From contig JANQPI010000035.1 of assembly GCA_028289585.1 (NCBI GenBank), forward strand, positions 404,717-468,716: 64,000 nucleotides of DNA, written 5' to 3'. The notes below the pieces were generated by a model. The model was not told the DNA's origin and did not search any database. It worked only from the letters and a program-made list of their open reading frames with translations. A program made the translations under genes and the position numbers. Below are positions 8,130 to 18,011 of this stretch, one piece after another. How positions within the stretch are numbered: position 1 is the first letter of the stretch; each line of letters begins with the position of its first letter. Source of the stretch: Candidatus Zixiibacteriota bacterium (lineage in GTDB: Bacteria > Zixibacteria > MSB-5A5 > GN15 > FEB-12).

Positions 8130-8758
8130 CCTATCGTACTCGAATCAAGGTGTGCGGGATCACGCGTGAGGCCGACGTCGAAATCTGTCTCCGACTCAGT
8201 ATCGATCTGATCGGAATCATTCGAGCCCCGAGTTCGCCGCGATTCGTATCGATGTCTCAAGCGCGCACGGTTGGTGCAGTAGCACAACCGCTGCTGCCGG
8301 TAGTCGGTGTCTACACCCATCTTGACCTCGACAAGATCCGACGCGAAGCCGATCGACTCAAGCTTGCCTGGGTCCAGCTGCATCAACTCCCCAGCGAAGC
8401 ACAGGTGAAGCGCTTGCAACGCGACGGACTCGGTGTGATCGCTGCTGTAGGGCCATCAGATGTAGAGGCCGCTCGGTCACGGTCGACTGATCTTGTTCTG
8501 ATCGATAACATCGATGGTCAGAGGTATGGCGGAACCGGTCAGACGTTTGACTGGAATCAAGTACGCGAGGTGGTGCCAAACATGGTCCTGGCGGGTGGTA
8601 TTCGCGCACAGAATGTTGTCGACGGACTGCGTCGGTTTCGCCCCTTGGTTGTCGATGTGAATTCCGGTGTCGAAAGCGAACCGGGGATCAAATCTGCTCG
8701 CAAACTGACTCGTTTCGTGGAGCGAGTTCGAGGATATGACAATGGCAACGCACAGTAA
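8126..8758 (+). CDS. trpF: Phosphoribosylanthranilate isomerase
   Basis: TrpF carries out the Amadori rearrangement of phosphoribosylanthranilate to CdRP. The 210-residue barrel has the catalytic Cys10 in KVCGIT and the catalytic Asp in VDVNSGVE (near residue 177). [10 protein letters not shown] forms part of the phosphate site. Its start overlaps trpC by 4 bases and its 3' end overlaps trpB by 23 bases. Confidence 0.94.
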   Translation: MTYRTRIKVCGITREADVEICLRLSIDLIGIIRAPSSPRFVSMSQARTVGAVAQPLLPVVGVYTHLDLDKIRREADRLKLAWVQLHQLPSEAQVKRLQRDGLGVIAAVGPSDVEAARSRSTDLVLIDNIDGQRYGGTGQTFDWNQVREVVPNMVLAGGIRAQNVVDGLRRFRPLVVDVNSGVESEPGIKSARKLTRFVERVRGYDNGNAQ

Positions 8759-9953
8759 GGCACTTCCTGACAAGAGGGGAAGATTCGGTACGTATGGAGG
8801 ACGCTACGTTCCGGAAACGATTGTGTCTGCTCTCGACGAGCTGACGGAGGCTTTTGCAGCAATCGGACGTGACCGAGCGTTCAAAGCGGAATTGGCCGCT
8901 CATCTTAAATCATTCGTGGGGCGTCCGACGCCGCTTTACTTCGCCGAACGCCTCAGTCAACGAGTCGGCGGTCCGGAGATTTGGTTTAAGCGTGAAGATC
9001 TCAATCACACCGGTGCCCACAAAATCAATAACACCGTAGGGCAGATACTTCTGGCTCAGCGAATGGGGAAGAAGCGAATCATCGCTGAGACAGGGGCGGG
9101 GCAGCACGGCTTGGCAACTGCAACTGTTTGTGCTCGTTTCGGTCTCGACTGTGTCATTTACATGGGGGCTGAAGATATCGAACGACAGCGACCGAACGTC
9201 GAGAAGATTCGATTGCTTGGCGCTGAGGTCCGGCCTGTCAGGTCGGGATCGCAAACCCTCAAGGATGCGACCTCGGAAGCGATGCGCGACTGGGTAACGA
9301 ATGTTCGGTCAACATTCTACATCATCGGCTCAGCCGTAGGACCGCACCCGTATCCTCTCATCGTCCGGGAGTTTCAGCGGGTGATTGGTCGGGAAACTCT
9401 GCACGAAACGCGACGAGACTGGCCTGCACTCCCTGCAGCGATTGTCGCCTGTGTTGGCGGGGGATCGAATGCAATTGGCATCTTCTACGACTTTCTCAAG
9501 GAAACAGAGGTTGAGCTGATTGGTGTCGAGGCGGGTGGACATGGTGTCTCGTCGGGCGCACACGCCGCGACGCTAGCAAAAGGGAAGCCCGGAGTCCTTC
9601 ATGGATCACTCAGTTATCTAGTTTATGATCGCGACGGGCAGGTCATGTTGCCCCACTCTATTTCGGCAGGACTCGATTATCCCGGTGTCGGACCGGAACA
9701 CTCCTATCTCAAAGATTCCGGTCGTGTTGAGTACAGTCACGTTACCGACCGTGAAGCGTATCGATCATTGGAGCTCACCTGCCGGTTCGAAGGAATCATA
9801 CCCGCTTTGGAGACTGCCCATGCAATCGCCTGGGTGCAGAAAAACCGGACTCGCTACCAAGCCGCCGATCGGATCATTGTCTGTTTATCTGGTCGGGGGG
9901 ATAAAGATATGCCGATCATTCTTACCCAACGGGACGGCACAAAGACGTCATGA
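8736..9953 (+). CDS. trpB: Tryptophan synthase beta subunit
   Basis: TrpB condenses indole and serine to tryptophan with PLP. The 405-residue protein has the standard opening [16 protein letters not shown], the PLP lysine in HTGAHKINN (about residue 95), [15 protein letters not shown], and the phosphate-binding loop [10 protein letters not shown] (about 239-248). This is a TrpB1-type sequence that pairs with TrpA, encoded next. A GAGG ribosome site inside trpF precedes the ATG at 8736. The 23-base overlap with trpF is longer than others in the operon. Confidence 0.96.
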   Translation: MTMATHSKALPDKRGRFGTYGGRYVPETIVSALDELTEAFAAIGRDRAFKAELAAHLKSFVGRPTPLYFAERLSQRVGGPEIWFKREDLNHTGAHKINNTVGQILLAQRMGKKRIIAETGAGQHGLATATVCARFGLDCVIYMGAEDIERQRPNVEKIRLLGAEVRPVRSGSQTLKDATSEAMRDWVTNVRSTFYIIGSAVGPHPYPLIVREFQRVIGRETLHETRRDWPALPAAIVACVGGGSNAIGIFYDFLKETEVELIGVEAGGHGVSSGAHAATLAKGKPGVLHGSLSYLVYDRDGQVMLPHSISAGLDYPGVGPEHSYLKDSGRVEYSHVTDREAYRSLELTCRFEGIIPALETAHAIAWVQKNRTRYQAADRIIVCLSGRGDKDMPIILTQRDGTKTS

Positions 9954-10750
9954 CGCGAATCGCTACGTGTCTTGCGGAAAGAGGTCGTCGCAAACTGCTG
10001 GTGCCGTTTCTGACGTTCGGCTATCCGACCGTATCGCATTCGGTCGATCTCATTCGATCCGCCGCCGATGTCGGCGCGGATATGATCGAGATTGGTGTGC
10101 CATTCTCGGATCCGCTTGCGGATGGTCCCGCGATCCAATACTCGTCGCACATTGCGCTCCAAAACAAAGTGTCGCTTCGTCAGATCATCGATGCGGTAGC
10201 GGATCTTCGAAAGCAGATTTCACTACCCATCATTCTGATGGGGTACTTCAACCCGATCCTGACGTTCGGTCTCGACCGGCTGGCACGAGTCGGTGCTGTG
10301 GCAGGTGTTGATGGTCTTATCATTCCCGACCTCCCGATTGAGGAAGGAAGAGGGTTGAAATCAGCTCTCGAAGCAGAAGGACTGTCCGCGGTCTTTCTGG
10401 TTGCCCCCACCTCGCCGCGTGAACGCGTCGCGAGTGTCGATGCTCAGGCTACCGACTTCGTGTACGCGGTTACTGTCGCCGGCGTAACCGGAGCACGTGG
10501 CAAGGTAACACGGGACACACGAGACTATCTTCAGGGGCTACGGCGACAACTCACAAAACCGTTTGTGGCAGGATTTGGGATCTCTTCTCCGGAGACGGCC
10601 GCGATGATGGCTCGCGACGCTGATGGCGTTGTCATTGGCTCCCGGTTGATTGAACTGATTCGGGACGCTCGGACCTCCGCGGCCGGCCGGAGGAACGTAT
10701 CTCGTCTCCTGGCGTCGCTTCGAACTGCCCTCGATCGGGTTGCCGGATAA
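9950..10750 (+). CDS. trpA: Tryptophan synthase alpha subunit
   Basis: TrpA cleaves indole-3-glycerol phosphate and channels indole to TrpB. The 266-residue barrel carries the catalytic Glu in [16 protein letters not shown] (about 44-59), the catalytic Asp in [12 protein letters not shown] (about residue 127), and the phosphate-binding [11 protein letters not shown]. It overlaps trpB by 4 bases and is the last trp gene; about 40 bases without a terminator separate it from argS, so transcription may continue. Confidence 0.95.
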   Translation: MTRIATCLAERGRRKLLVPFLTFGYPTVSHSVDLIRSAADVGADMIEIGVPFSDPLADGPAIQYSSHIALQNKVSLRQIIDAVADLRKQISLPIILMGYFNPILTFGLDRLARVGAVAGVDGLIIPDLPIEEGRGLKSALEAEGLSAVFLVAPTSPRERVASVDAQATDFVYAVTVAGVTGARGKVTRDTRDYLQGLRRQLTKPFVAGFGISSPETAAMMARDADGVVIGSRLIELIRDARTSAAGRRNVSRLLASLRTALDRVAG

Positions 10751-10791
10751 CACGTTGACCAAGCGCTACCACCGCCTATACTTCGCGATCT

Positions 10792-12633
10792 ATGTCCACC
10801 GGGATAACTGACCAGTATCGGCGCTCATTTGCCGAATTGTTGGCTGAAGCGTTTCGGCAGGAGTATCCAGAGCTGCATGCCAGCCTGGGTGATGTCGAAC
10901 TCTTCTCGGCCGAGGAGCTACTCGATCGACTTGAGCGCCCCAAAGATCCGGGCATGGGGCACTTCGCTCTGCCGATTTTCCCGTGGCTCCGCCACCTCCG
11001 GGCTAAACCTCCCGAGGTGACCGCACGCATCGCTGAGCGCATCCGCACGCTCCAGGCTGGTAATGGACAGACCCTGGCCGTAGAAGGTGTCTCCGGTTTC
11101 CTCAACGCCCGTATCGCCCCTGAACAACTCGCTGCGGATACGCTTGATCGTATCCTCGGAACCGACCAGCCGGTAGCCGCTTCGGACGAGGGAGCAGGAC
11201 AGACGATCCTGATCGAGTATTCGTCGCCCAATATTGCGAAGCCGTTTGGTATCGGGCATCTGCGGACAACCGTCATCGGGAACTCCCTTCGGCGAATCCT
11301 GAGAACCCTCGGCTACACCGTTGTGGGCATCAATTACCCCGGCGATTGGGGCACACAGTTTGGCAAGATGATCGTGGCCTTTGGCATCTGGGGAGACGAA
11401 GCGAAACTCGATGGTCCGGAACCGATTAAGCATCTCCTGGATATCTATGTCCGTTTTCATGCCGAGGCAGAATCTGATCCGTCGCTCGATGACCGGGCTC
11501 GCGAAGCGTTCCGCCAATTGGAGGACGGTGATCCGGGTGCGACGACTCTTTGGCAACGCTTTCGAGACATCTCTTTGCGAGAGTTTCAGCGCGTCTATGA
11601 TATGCTGGGGGTCGAGTTCGATCTTGTCGTCGGCGAATCATTCCTGAACGATAAGATGCAGGTTGTTATCGATCGACTGCACGCAGCAGGCCTGACCAAA
11701 GAATCACGAGGCGCACTCATCGTCGAACTCCCCGACGACCGACTCCCTCCGGCGCTTCTGAAGAAGTCCGATGGGGCAACACTCTATCTGACCCGGGATA
11801 TTGCCGGGGCCGTTTGGCGTTTCGCTGAATATGGATATACCCAGTCGCTTTATGTGGTCGGCACTGCCCAGTCTGACCATTTCAAGCAATGTGTGCAGGT
11901 TCTAAAGCTGCTTGAGGACGCTGAAGGGTCGTCCGATGATCAACGAATTGGTCCACGAATTCGCCATATCGATTTTGGCTGGATCAAGTTCATCGATGAG
12001 GACTCAGAATCGGGTTCGGCAAAGGTCATGTCGACGCGCAAAGGTCAGGTTATTCTTCTGGAAGAAGTCCTGAACACGGCTGTCGGCAAGGTTCGCGACG
12101 TTATCGAGGAGAAATCGCCGAATCTCCCCAATCGCGAAACGGTATCGGCACAGGTTGGTATTGGTGCCGTAATCTTCTCGCAGCTCTCCGTTCGCCGACA
12201 GACCGATGTCACCTTCAAGTGGGATGAAGTGCTCAACTTTGATGGAGAGACCGGTCCGTACCTCCAGTATACCCATGCCCGTCTCGCCTCCGTTCTAAGG
12301 AACGCACCCACGATTGACACGGTTGCTATAGCGTGGGGCGAATTGAATCACGCTGAGGAGCAGCGGGTTCTGGAGTTACTTGCCGATTATCCGGAGGCAG
12401 TCAGGTCGGCTGCTCGCAACAGTGATCCGTATTCCATTTCGCTTCATCTGTTGAAACTTGCAAGTGCGTTTAACCGCGTGTATCAGCGCAAGGGCGAAGA
12501 TGGAAAGATCGACAAGATCATTTCAGACAATGACTCGCGTACGAATGCTCGTCTCGCTTTGGTCGCGGCGACGAAACGCGTTATCGGAGAGGGTCTCAAC
12601 CTGCTTGGCATCGCCGCTCCGGAGGAGATGTAG
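10792..12633 (+). CDS. argS: Arginyl-tRNA synthetase
   Basis: This class I synthetase of 613 residues charges tRNA-Arg. It shows the N-terminal Add-1-type domain, the HIGH-equivalent FGIGHLRTTVIGN (about 152-164), the KMSKS-equivalent MSTRKGQVI (about 413) and a C-terminal DALR-type anticodon-binding helical domain (QYTHARLASVLR onward). It lies between the trp and aro gene blocks on the same strand. A tRNA-Arg gene occurs at 46594-46668, unlinked. Confidence 0.95.
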   Translation: MSTGITDQYRRSFAELLAEAFRQEYPELHASLGDVELFSAEELLDRLERPKDPGMGHFALPIFPWLRHLRAKPPEVTARIAERIRTLQAGNGQTLAVEGVSGFLNARIAPEQLAADTLDRILGTDQPVAASDEGAGQTILIEYSSPNIAKPFGIGHLRTTVIGNSLRRILRTLGYTVVGINYPGDWGTQFGKMIVAFGIWGDEAKLDGPEPIKHLLDIYVRFHAEAESDPSLDDRAREAFRQLEDGDPGATTLWQRFRDISLREFQRVYDMLGVEFDLVVGESFLNDKMQVVIDRLHAAGLTKESRGALIVELPDDRLPPALLKKSDGATLYLTRDIAGAVWRFAEYGYTQSLYVVGTAQSDHFKQCVQVLKLLEDAEGSSDDQRIGPRIRHIDFGWIKFIDEDSESGSAKVMSTRKGQVILLEEVLNTAVGKVRDVIEEKSPNLPNRETVSAQVGIGAVIFSQLSVRRQTDVTFKWDEVLNFDGETGPYLQYTHARLASVLRNAPTIDTVAIAWGELNHAEEQRVLELLADYPEAVRSAARNSDPYSISLHLLKLASAFNRVYQRKGEDGKIDKIISDNDSRTNARLALVAATKRVIGEGLNLLGIAAPEEM

Positions 12634-12665
12634 CCGATGATCTGTTCAGAATGGATTAACGAACG

Positions 12666-13691
12666 ATGCTAGTCGTTATGGAGCGTACAGCATTGCCGGA
12701 ACAGGTCCAGCATGTCTGTGATATCATTACCAAACTCGGCCTGACACCACATCCGTTGCCGGGAGCACAACGGACCGCAATCGGCATTACCGGCAACAAG
12801 GATCAGATTGATGCTGAGCAATTGGGGAATTTGCCCGGTGTTCGCGATGTCATCCACGTTACCCAACCATTTAAACTCGTCTCACGCGAGTTTCATCCCG
12901 AAGATTCGCGGGTAGAGATTGGCGACGGCATTAGTGTGGGAGGCGGAGACAATCCGATTACGGTCATGGCCGGACCGTGTTCGATTGAGAGTCGTGATCA
13001 GGCGTTTCGGGTTGCGGAAGCGGTCGCGGCACAAGGGACACGCATTTATCGTGGCGGAGCCTACAAACCTCGCACGTCACCGTATACCTTCCAGGGACTG
13101 GGTCGAGAGGGGCTCGATATCCTTGCTGAGGTGCGCGAGCAGTTTGGGCTGAAGATCATCACCGAGGCGATTGATACTGATACGCTTGATTTGGTGGCAT
13201 CATACACCGATATCGTTCAGATCGGTGCCCGGAACATGCAGAATTTCTCGCTCCTGAAGAAAGTCGGTCGCCTTGACAAACCGGTCCTCTTGAAGCGGGG
13301 CATCGCTGCGACGTTGCAGGAGCTGCTCATGTCCGCAGAGTACATTCTGGCGGAAGGGAACCGCCGGGTTATCCTTTGCGAACGTGGCGTTCGAACATTC
13401 GCCGACCATACTCGCAATACACTCGATCTGTCTGCCGTGCCCTATGTGAAGCGGCTGTCTCATTTGCCGATCATCACCGATCCGTCGCACGGGACGGGCC
13501 GCCGCAACAAGGTTACCCCGCTTTCCCGGGCATCTATAGCGGTAGGTGCCGACGGGATAATCGTTGAGGTTCACAATCAGCCCGAGTTGGCTCTTTCGGA
13601 CGGTGTTCAGGCATTAACGCTCGACGATTACGAAACGCTGATCGCCGACGTGCAAAAAGTCGGTTCCGTTCTCGGCCGCAATCTTCAATGA
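12666..13691 (+). CDS. aroF: 3-deoxy-7-phosphoheptulonate (DAHP) synthase, type I-beta
   Basis: The enzyme joins phosphoenolpyruvate and erythrose 4-phosphate in the first step of the shikimate pathway. Its first roughly 70 residues form a ferredoxin-like regulatory domain as in the Thermotoga enzyme. The catalytic barrel has VMAGPCSIESRDQ (about 101-113), YRGGAYKPRTSPYTFQGLG, QIGARNMQNF, LLKRG and TDPSHGTGRR. The N-terminal domain predicts feedback control, perhaps by an aromatic amino acid (inference). It overlaps aroA by 4 bases. Confidence 0.94.
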   Translation: MLVVMERTALPEQVQHVCDIITKLGLTPHPLPGAQRTAIGITGNKDQIDAEQLGNLPGVRDVIHVTQPFKLVSREFHPEDSRVEIGDGISVGGGDNPITVMAGPCSIESRDQAFRVAEAVAAQGTRIYRGGAYKPRTSPYTFQGLGREGLDILAEVREQFGLKIITEAIDTDTLDLVASYTDIVQIGARNMQNFSLLKKVGRLDKPVLLKRGIAATLQELLMSAEYILAEGNRRVILCERGVRTFADHTRNTLDLSAVPYVKRLSHLPIITDPSHGTGRRNKVTPLSRASIAVGADGIIVEVHNQPELALSDGVQALTLDDYETLIADVQKVGSVLGRNLQ

Positions 13692-15031
13692 CCAAAGAAC
13701 TGCACCCCGCCGGGCAGGTCGGAGGGACGCTGATGGTGCCGGGCGACAAATCGATCGCCCATCGAATTGCCCTCAGTTCGATTCTCGCCGATAACCCAAT
13801 AACGGCCACTAACTGGCCGGACACCGGTGACGTAGCCCGATCGATTGCTGTCGCTGAAGCGTTTGGTGTGGCAACCACACCCGACGGAGACGCAATGGTT
13901 TTCGCGCCGCCAGCATCGCGGGCGAGCGGTACCATCGAATGTCAATGCGGAAACTCTGGAACCACGGTCCGTCTTGCCGCTGGGCTCGCTGCCGGATGCA
14001 ACGGTCTTTCGGCGCGTTTTTTTGGGGACGAATCGCTCAGTCGCCGCCCCATGAAACGTATCGTGACACCGTTAACCGAAATGGGAGCCGAGGTAACAAC
14101 GGTCGACGACCGACTGCCAATGACCGTTGGTGGGCGCTCGCTGCTCCCGTTCACGTATCGTCTGCCGGTCGCATCGGCTCAGGTGAAGTCGTCAATTTTG
14201 TTGGCAGGTCTCTCGGCTGGCTGTTCGGTCGAGATTGAAGAGCCTCGTATTACTCGGGACCATACCGAGCGGTTGCTTCGTGAACTTAATGTAGACCTTG
14301 TAGTCGAAGATGTGAAGCCGATCCTGGAGGCAGACCCGGATGATCCGCGCCGCAAACGACAGGTGATGCCCCACGACTATCGGCGACGGATCATACTTGC
14401 CACGAATCAGCGACCCACCGGCGGCGAAATCGATATCCCCGGTGATATCTCAACGGCGGCTTTCTTTTTCGTACTTGCCGCAATCTCTGGCGCCGACATC
14501 ACTGTTCAGAACGTAGGCCTCAATCCGACGCGAACAGCGATCCTTGATCATCTCCGGCAGATCGGTGCCTCGGTCGCAATTCGTGACAAACACGAGCGTA
14601 GTGGCGAGCCGCGAGGGACCGTGACCGTTTCCGGTGGCACACTCAAACCACGAAAGATCGAAGGTGATACAACTGTCGGCCTGATCGATGAAATTCCGAT
14701 CGTTGCTGTCGCCGCCGCCTACGCTAAAGGAACGACCGTTATTCGAGACGCTGCTGAGTTGCGTGTCAAAGAAACCGACCGACTTCAGGCAATCTACGAC
14801 AATCTCTCGCGCATGGGTGTGAAAGTCGGACTGATGGAAGATGGGTTGGTGATTGAGGGACGTGGTGAACTCCAGGGCGCCGACCTTGCCGCATACGGGG
14901 ATCACCGGATTGCTATGGCAATGGCGATTGCCGCCACGGGCGCTGTTGGTCCGTCGTTGATTGACGATCCGAATATCGTCGGCGTGTCATGCCCCAGTTT
15001 CTGGAAGCTCCTCGACGGAGTGACGTCATGA
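13688..15031 (+). CDS. aroA: 3-phosphoshikimate 1-carboxyvinyltransferase (EPSP synthase)
   Basis: AroA transfers enolpyruvyl from PEP to shikimate 3-phosphate. The 447 residues include the substrate loop VPGDKSIAHRIAL (about 17-29), GNSGTTVRLAAGLAAG (about 95-110), FFGDESLSRRPM, ASAQVKSSILLAGL, and the C-terminal half KETDRLQAI and YGDHRIAMAMAI. It follows aroF and overlaps aroE by 4 bases if the ATG at 15028 is used there. Confidence 0.95.
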   Translation: MTKELHPAGQVGGTLMVPGDKSIAHRIALSSILADNPITATNWPDTGDVARSIAVAEAFGVATTPDGDAMVFAPPASRASGTIECQCGNSGTTVRLAAGLAAGCNGLSARFFGDESLSRRPMKRIVTPLTEMGAEVTTVDDRLPMTVGGRSLLPFTYRLPVASAQVKSSILLAGLSAGCSVEIEEPRITRDHTERLLRELNVDLVVEDVKPILEADPDDPRRKRQVMPHDYRRRIILATNQRPTGGEIDIPGDISTAAFFFVLAAISGADITVQNVGLNPTRTAILDHLRQIGASVAIRDKHERSGEPRGTVTVSGGTLKPRKIEGDTTVGLIDEIPIVAVAAAYAKGTTVIRDAAELRVKETDRLQAIYDNLSRMGVKVGLMEDGLVIEGRGELQGADLAAYGDHRIAMAMAIAATGAVGPSLIDDPNIVGVSCPSFWKLLDGVTS

Positions 15032-15888
15032 TGGATCTGCTTCGTCTTGGCCTGATCGGTCACAATATCCATTACTCGGCTTCACCTGCCATTTACGATG
15101 AAATCTTCTTCCAGGCGAGACGTCCGGGAACGTTCGTACTCTTCGACATTGCCGCTGATCAGCTGGGGCAGACCCTTTCCCAGGCTGAAAATGAGCACTA
15201 TCGTGGTCTGGCGGTTACCGTTCCATACAAGCTGACGGTTCGCGATTTCTGCGCATCTGTTACGTCAACCGCATCCGCTATCGGAGCGGTCAATGCACTG
15301 CGGTTTGATCCTGGCGATGGTTGGATTGGTCATAACACAGACGTCGAGGGATTCTCCCGACCGCTCCGCAGTTGGGGAGATCGGACCAGTATCACTCACG
15401 CGTTAGTACTCGGTACCGGTGGTGCCGCCCGAGCCGTGATTGTCGCACTCGCCGAGCTTCCTTGGGTAAAGGCGTTAACGATTAGTGGTCGCGATCCTGT
15501 CAAAACGGCGATGCTTCTCGATTGGGCCCGTGAACTGCAATCGTTTGATCGGGTAGTGTCAACCACACATCCGAGGATGGGAATAGAATCGTTCGTCGGT
15601 GCTCAGTTAGTCATCAACGCCACAACCGTCGGCGGACCGAACTATCTCAATGAGACTCTGTGGCGAGAGAATGTCGATTGGTCCGACGTTCAACTCTTCT
15701 ACGATCTCAATTACAACGAGGACAATAAGCTCCTTGCCGCTGCGTCATCTCTTGGCGTACAGTGTCAGAGCGGAGCAGCCATGCTGGTTGCTCAGGCGGT
15801 CGCCATGTATGCCTGGTGGACCGGGGAAGAACTCGATCCAGGTCCGGTGTTCGCGCGTGTTTTCCCTGACATTCACGTTCTGTGGTGA
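15028..15888 (+). CDS. aroE: Shikimate dehydrogenase
   Basis: AroE reduces 3-dehydroshikimate with NADPH. From the ATG at 15028 the protein has 286 residues; this start overlaps the aroA stop by 4 bases, like its neighbours, so it is preferred over the in-frame ATG at 14989. The catalytic Lys is in VTVPYK (about residue 68) and the catalytic Asp in GHNTDVEGF (about 104). VLGTGGAARAV is the nucleotide-binding loop. The family's SxSPxxHN motif reads SASPAIYDE, so the usual His-Asn pair is Tyr-Asp, a small oddity near the substrate site. Confidence 0.92.
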   Translation: MMDLLRLGLIGHNIHYSASPAIYDEIFFQARRPGTFVLFDIAADQLGQTLSQAENEHYRGLAVTVPYKLTVRDFCASVTSTASAIGAVNALRFDPGDGWIGHNTDVEGFSRPLRSWGDRTSITHALVLGTGGAARAVIVALAELPWVKALTISGRDPVKTAMLLDWARELQSFDRVVSTTHPRMGIESFVGAQLVINATTVGGPNYLNETLWRENVDWSDVQLFYDLNYNEDNKLLAAASSLGVQCQSGAAMLVAQAVAMYAWWTGEELDPGPVFARVFPDIHVLW

Positions 15889-15894
15889 TCGCGG

Positions 15895-16419
15895 ATGGAT
15901 CGATCATCAAAACACTTGGTACTCATAGGCTTATCCGGTTCGGGCAAATCGACAGTCGGGCCGCTGATCGCGGAGCGACTTAACCGACCGTTCGTTGATA
16001 CTGATACGGAGATCGAACGACGCGTCGGAAAGACCATCAGCGAGATCTTTGCCCACGATGGCGAACCGGTCTTTCGAGCCTGGGAAGAGCGGATCGTAAG
16101 GCAAATACTCGCGGCTCAAGAGCCCGCCGTTGTCGCTTTGGGCGGAGGTGCGGTAACCCAGAGCAGTGTTCGTCAGGAGTTGCGAGTGTCATCATTTCAA
16201 GTCTATCTGCGGGCTGAGATTCGGACTCTTGCTGAACGACTTGAGGATGACAAAACTCGTCCGCTTCTCGTGGCTGCACCTCGTGATGAGCAACTCCGAA
16301 ATCTCTTCGACGGTCGTCGGGTGCACTACGAACAGGCAGAGCTGACGGTAGATATAGCAGGTAAGACGCCCTCGACAATCGCCGACGAAATCGTCGCCAC
16401 GTATACTTCGCTATGCTAA
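15895..16419 (+). CDS. aroK: Shikimate kinase
   Basis: The 174-residue P-loop kinase phosphorylates shikimate at the 3-OH. It has Walker A GLSGSGKSTVG (about 13-23), the shikimate-binding DTDTEIERR, the second substrate motif ALGGGAV (about 81-87), and the adenine-lid DDKTRPLL. The length is standard for a single-domain enzyme. It follows aroE by 6 bases and overlaps aroB by 7. Confidence 0.94.
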   Translation: MDRSSKHLVLIGLSGSGKSTVGPLIAERLNRPFVDTDTEIERRVGKTISEIFAHDGEPVFRAWEERIVRQILAAQEPAVVALGGGAVTQSSVRQELRVSSFQVYLRAEIRTLAERLEDDKTRPLLVAAPRDEQLRNLFDGRRVHYEQAELTVDIAGKTPSTIADEIVATYTSLC

Positions 16420-17513
16420 AACGCACCCTTCGACATGCGTCTGGCCGGTCGCTGTATCTGGCCGGGGCCGACAGTCTTGATCAACTCCCTGCGGTTGTGT
16501 CCTCCGGGACAGGAGGGCGGAAGATCATGATTGTCGATCAACGGGTTGGTCGACTTCATCGCAGCGGTCTCATGAAGCGATTCGCCCCCTTCACTGACTT
16601 GACCATCGAAGTGCCATCGGGCGAAGGAGCCAAGTCGGAGCGCCAGGTGCGGCGGCTGCATGCGGCCCTGCTTGAGTACGGTATTCGGCGGGATGATTGC
16701 CTGGTTGCCATCGGGGGCGGAGCCACGACCGACCTGGTGGGTTACGTCGCCGCGACCGTGTTGCGTGGCATCGCATGGATAGCTATCCCGACAACGTTAC
16801 TTGGTATGGTCGACGCTGCTATTGGTGGCAAGACCGGGATCAATCACGCCTGTGGCAAGAATCTGATTGGTGCGATTTGGCAACCGTCGCATGTGATTGC
16901 CGATCCCGCCTGGTTGCTGACATTGCCCCGGCGAGAACTATTCGCCGGCGCGGGGGAGATGCTCAAGTACACCGCTTTGGTCCGCAAGGGTTTCGAGACT
17001 CGGCTTCGACACTGGTTGGCAGGTGAACGCCGCCCCGAAGATCCGACGCTTGCCGCTTTGATCGAACGGTCGGTTCAGTACAAGCTCGGTGTTGTTGCGG
17101 CCGATGAGCGAGAATCCGGAACCCGTGCGTTCCTGAACTTCGGTCATACGTTTGCTCACGCGATCGAATCGGTTCTGGGATACCGACGCTTACGGCATGG
17201 TGAAGCGGTGATTCTCGGTTGCTGGGCCGCCATCGAACTCGGATTGCGCTTGAGAGTAACCGATAACTCAACGGTTGATCGGTACCGTTCCCTTTGTGAA
17301 TCGATGATGAGCGAGGTTCCCGCACCAAAGATGAACGGGGATGCTATCCTCAATGCCATGCGCATCGACAAAAAAGCGACATCCCGCGGCCTCCGTTTTG
17401 TCTTGATCAGTTCACCGGGGGAACCGATGATTCGAGAGGGGGTCTCACGTCGAGACGCCGGTGCAGCAGTACGGGCGTTGCTACGACAACTTAGGCGAGG
17501 AGGTGGGCGATGA
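16413..17513 (+). CDS. aroB: 3-dehydroquinate synthase
   Basis: AroB cyclises DAHP to 3-dehydroquinate with NAD and a divalent metal. The 366 residues show the NAD loop VAIGGGATTDLVGYVAATVL (about 97-116), TTLLGMVDAAIGGKTGINH, GKNLIGAIWQP, and the metal-site FLNFGHTFAHAIE and RHGEAVILG. The metal-binding Glu is in GAGEMLKYT. It is coupled to aroK (7-base overlap) and aroQ (4-base overlap). Confidence 0.95.
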   Translation: MLKRTLRHASGRSLYLAGADSLDQLPAVVSSGTGGRKIMIVDQRVGRLHRSGLMKRFAPFTDLTIEVPSGEGAKSERQVRRLHAALLEYGIRRDDCLVAIGGGATTDLVGYVAATVLRGIAWIAIPTTLLGMVDAAIGGKTGINHACGKNLIGAIWQPSHVIADPAWLLTLPRRELFAGAGEMLKYTALVRKGFETRLRHWLAGERRPEDPTLAALIERSVQYKLGVVAADERESGTRAFLNFGHTFAHAIESVLGYRRLRHGEAVILGCWAAIELGLRLRVTDNSTVDRYRSLCESMMSEVPAPKMNGDAILNAMRIDKKATSRGLRFVLISSPGEPMIREGVSRRDAGAAVRALLRQLRRGGGR

Positions 17514-17962
17514 ATACCGTGTTGGTTGTCAACGGACCCAACATCAATTTGCTGGGTGCACGAGAGCCGGAGACATACGGCGATGCATCGTACTCTGAGC
17601 TCGAATCATCGCTCAACGAAACGGCACGAGAACTATCGGTCAAACTGCTCTGGCAACAGTCGAACCACGAGGGCCAGCTGATCGATTTTATCCATGAGCA
17701 TGGCTTTGGTGCGGCGGCAATGATCATCAATCCCGGAGCACTGGGCCACTATAGCTACGCACTGCGTGATGCGATCGCGGCGATCGGCATTCCCACGATC
17801 GAGGTACATCTGACGCACGTACAGGCACGGGAGGAATTCCGTCATCGCTCAGTGCTGGCTCCGGTCTGTTCAGGCCTTATCTCCGGACTGCACTTCGATG
17901 GGTACCGAATGGCGCTTCTGCACCTGGTGCGCAAATATCATCTCGATCGGCCAGTTCATTAA
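17510..17962 (+). CDS. aroQ: 3-dehydroquinate dehydratase, type II
   Basis: This small (150-residue) dodecameric-type dehydratase makes 3-dehydroshikimate. It has the opening NGPNINLLGAREPETYG with the active-site Arg and Tyr, SNHEGQLIDFIHE, NPGALGHYSYALRDA, and EVHLTHVQAREEFRHRS. It overlaps aroB by an ATGA. It ends the contiguous shikimate block; chorismate synthase (aroC) was not found in the window. Confidence 0.94.
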   Translation: MNTVLVVNGPNINLLGAREPETYGDASYSELESSLNETARELSVKLLWQQSNHEGQLIDFIHEHGFGAAAMIINPGALGHYSYALRDAIAAIGIPTIEVHLTHVQAREEFRHRSVLAPVCSGLISGLHFDGYRMALLHLVRKYHLDRPVH

Positions 17963-18011
17963 CGAAAACTGACATACCGCAGCGGGGAATTTGGCTGTAC
18001 CCTTACCCGCG

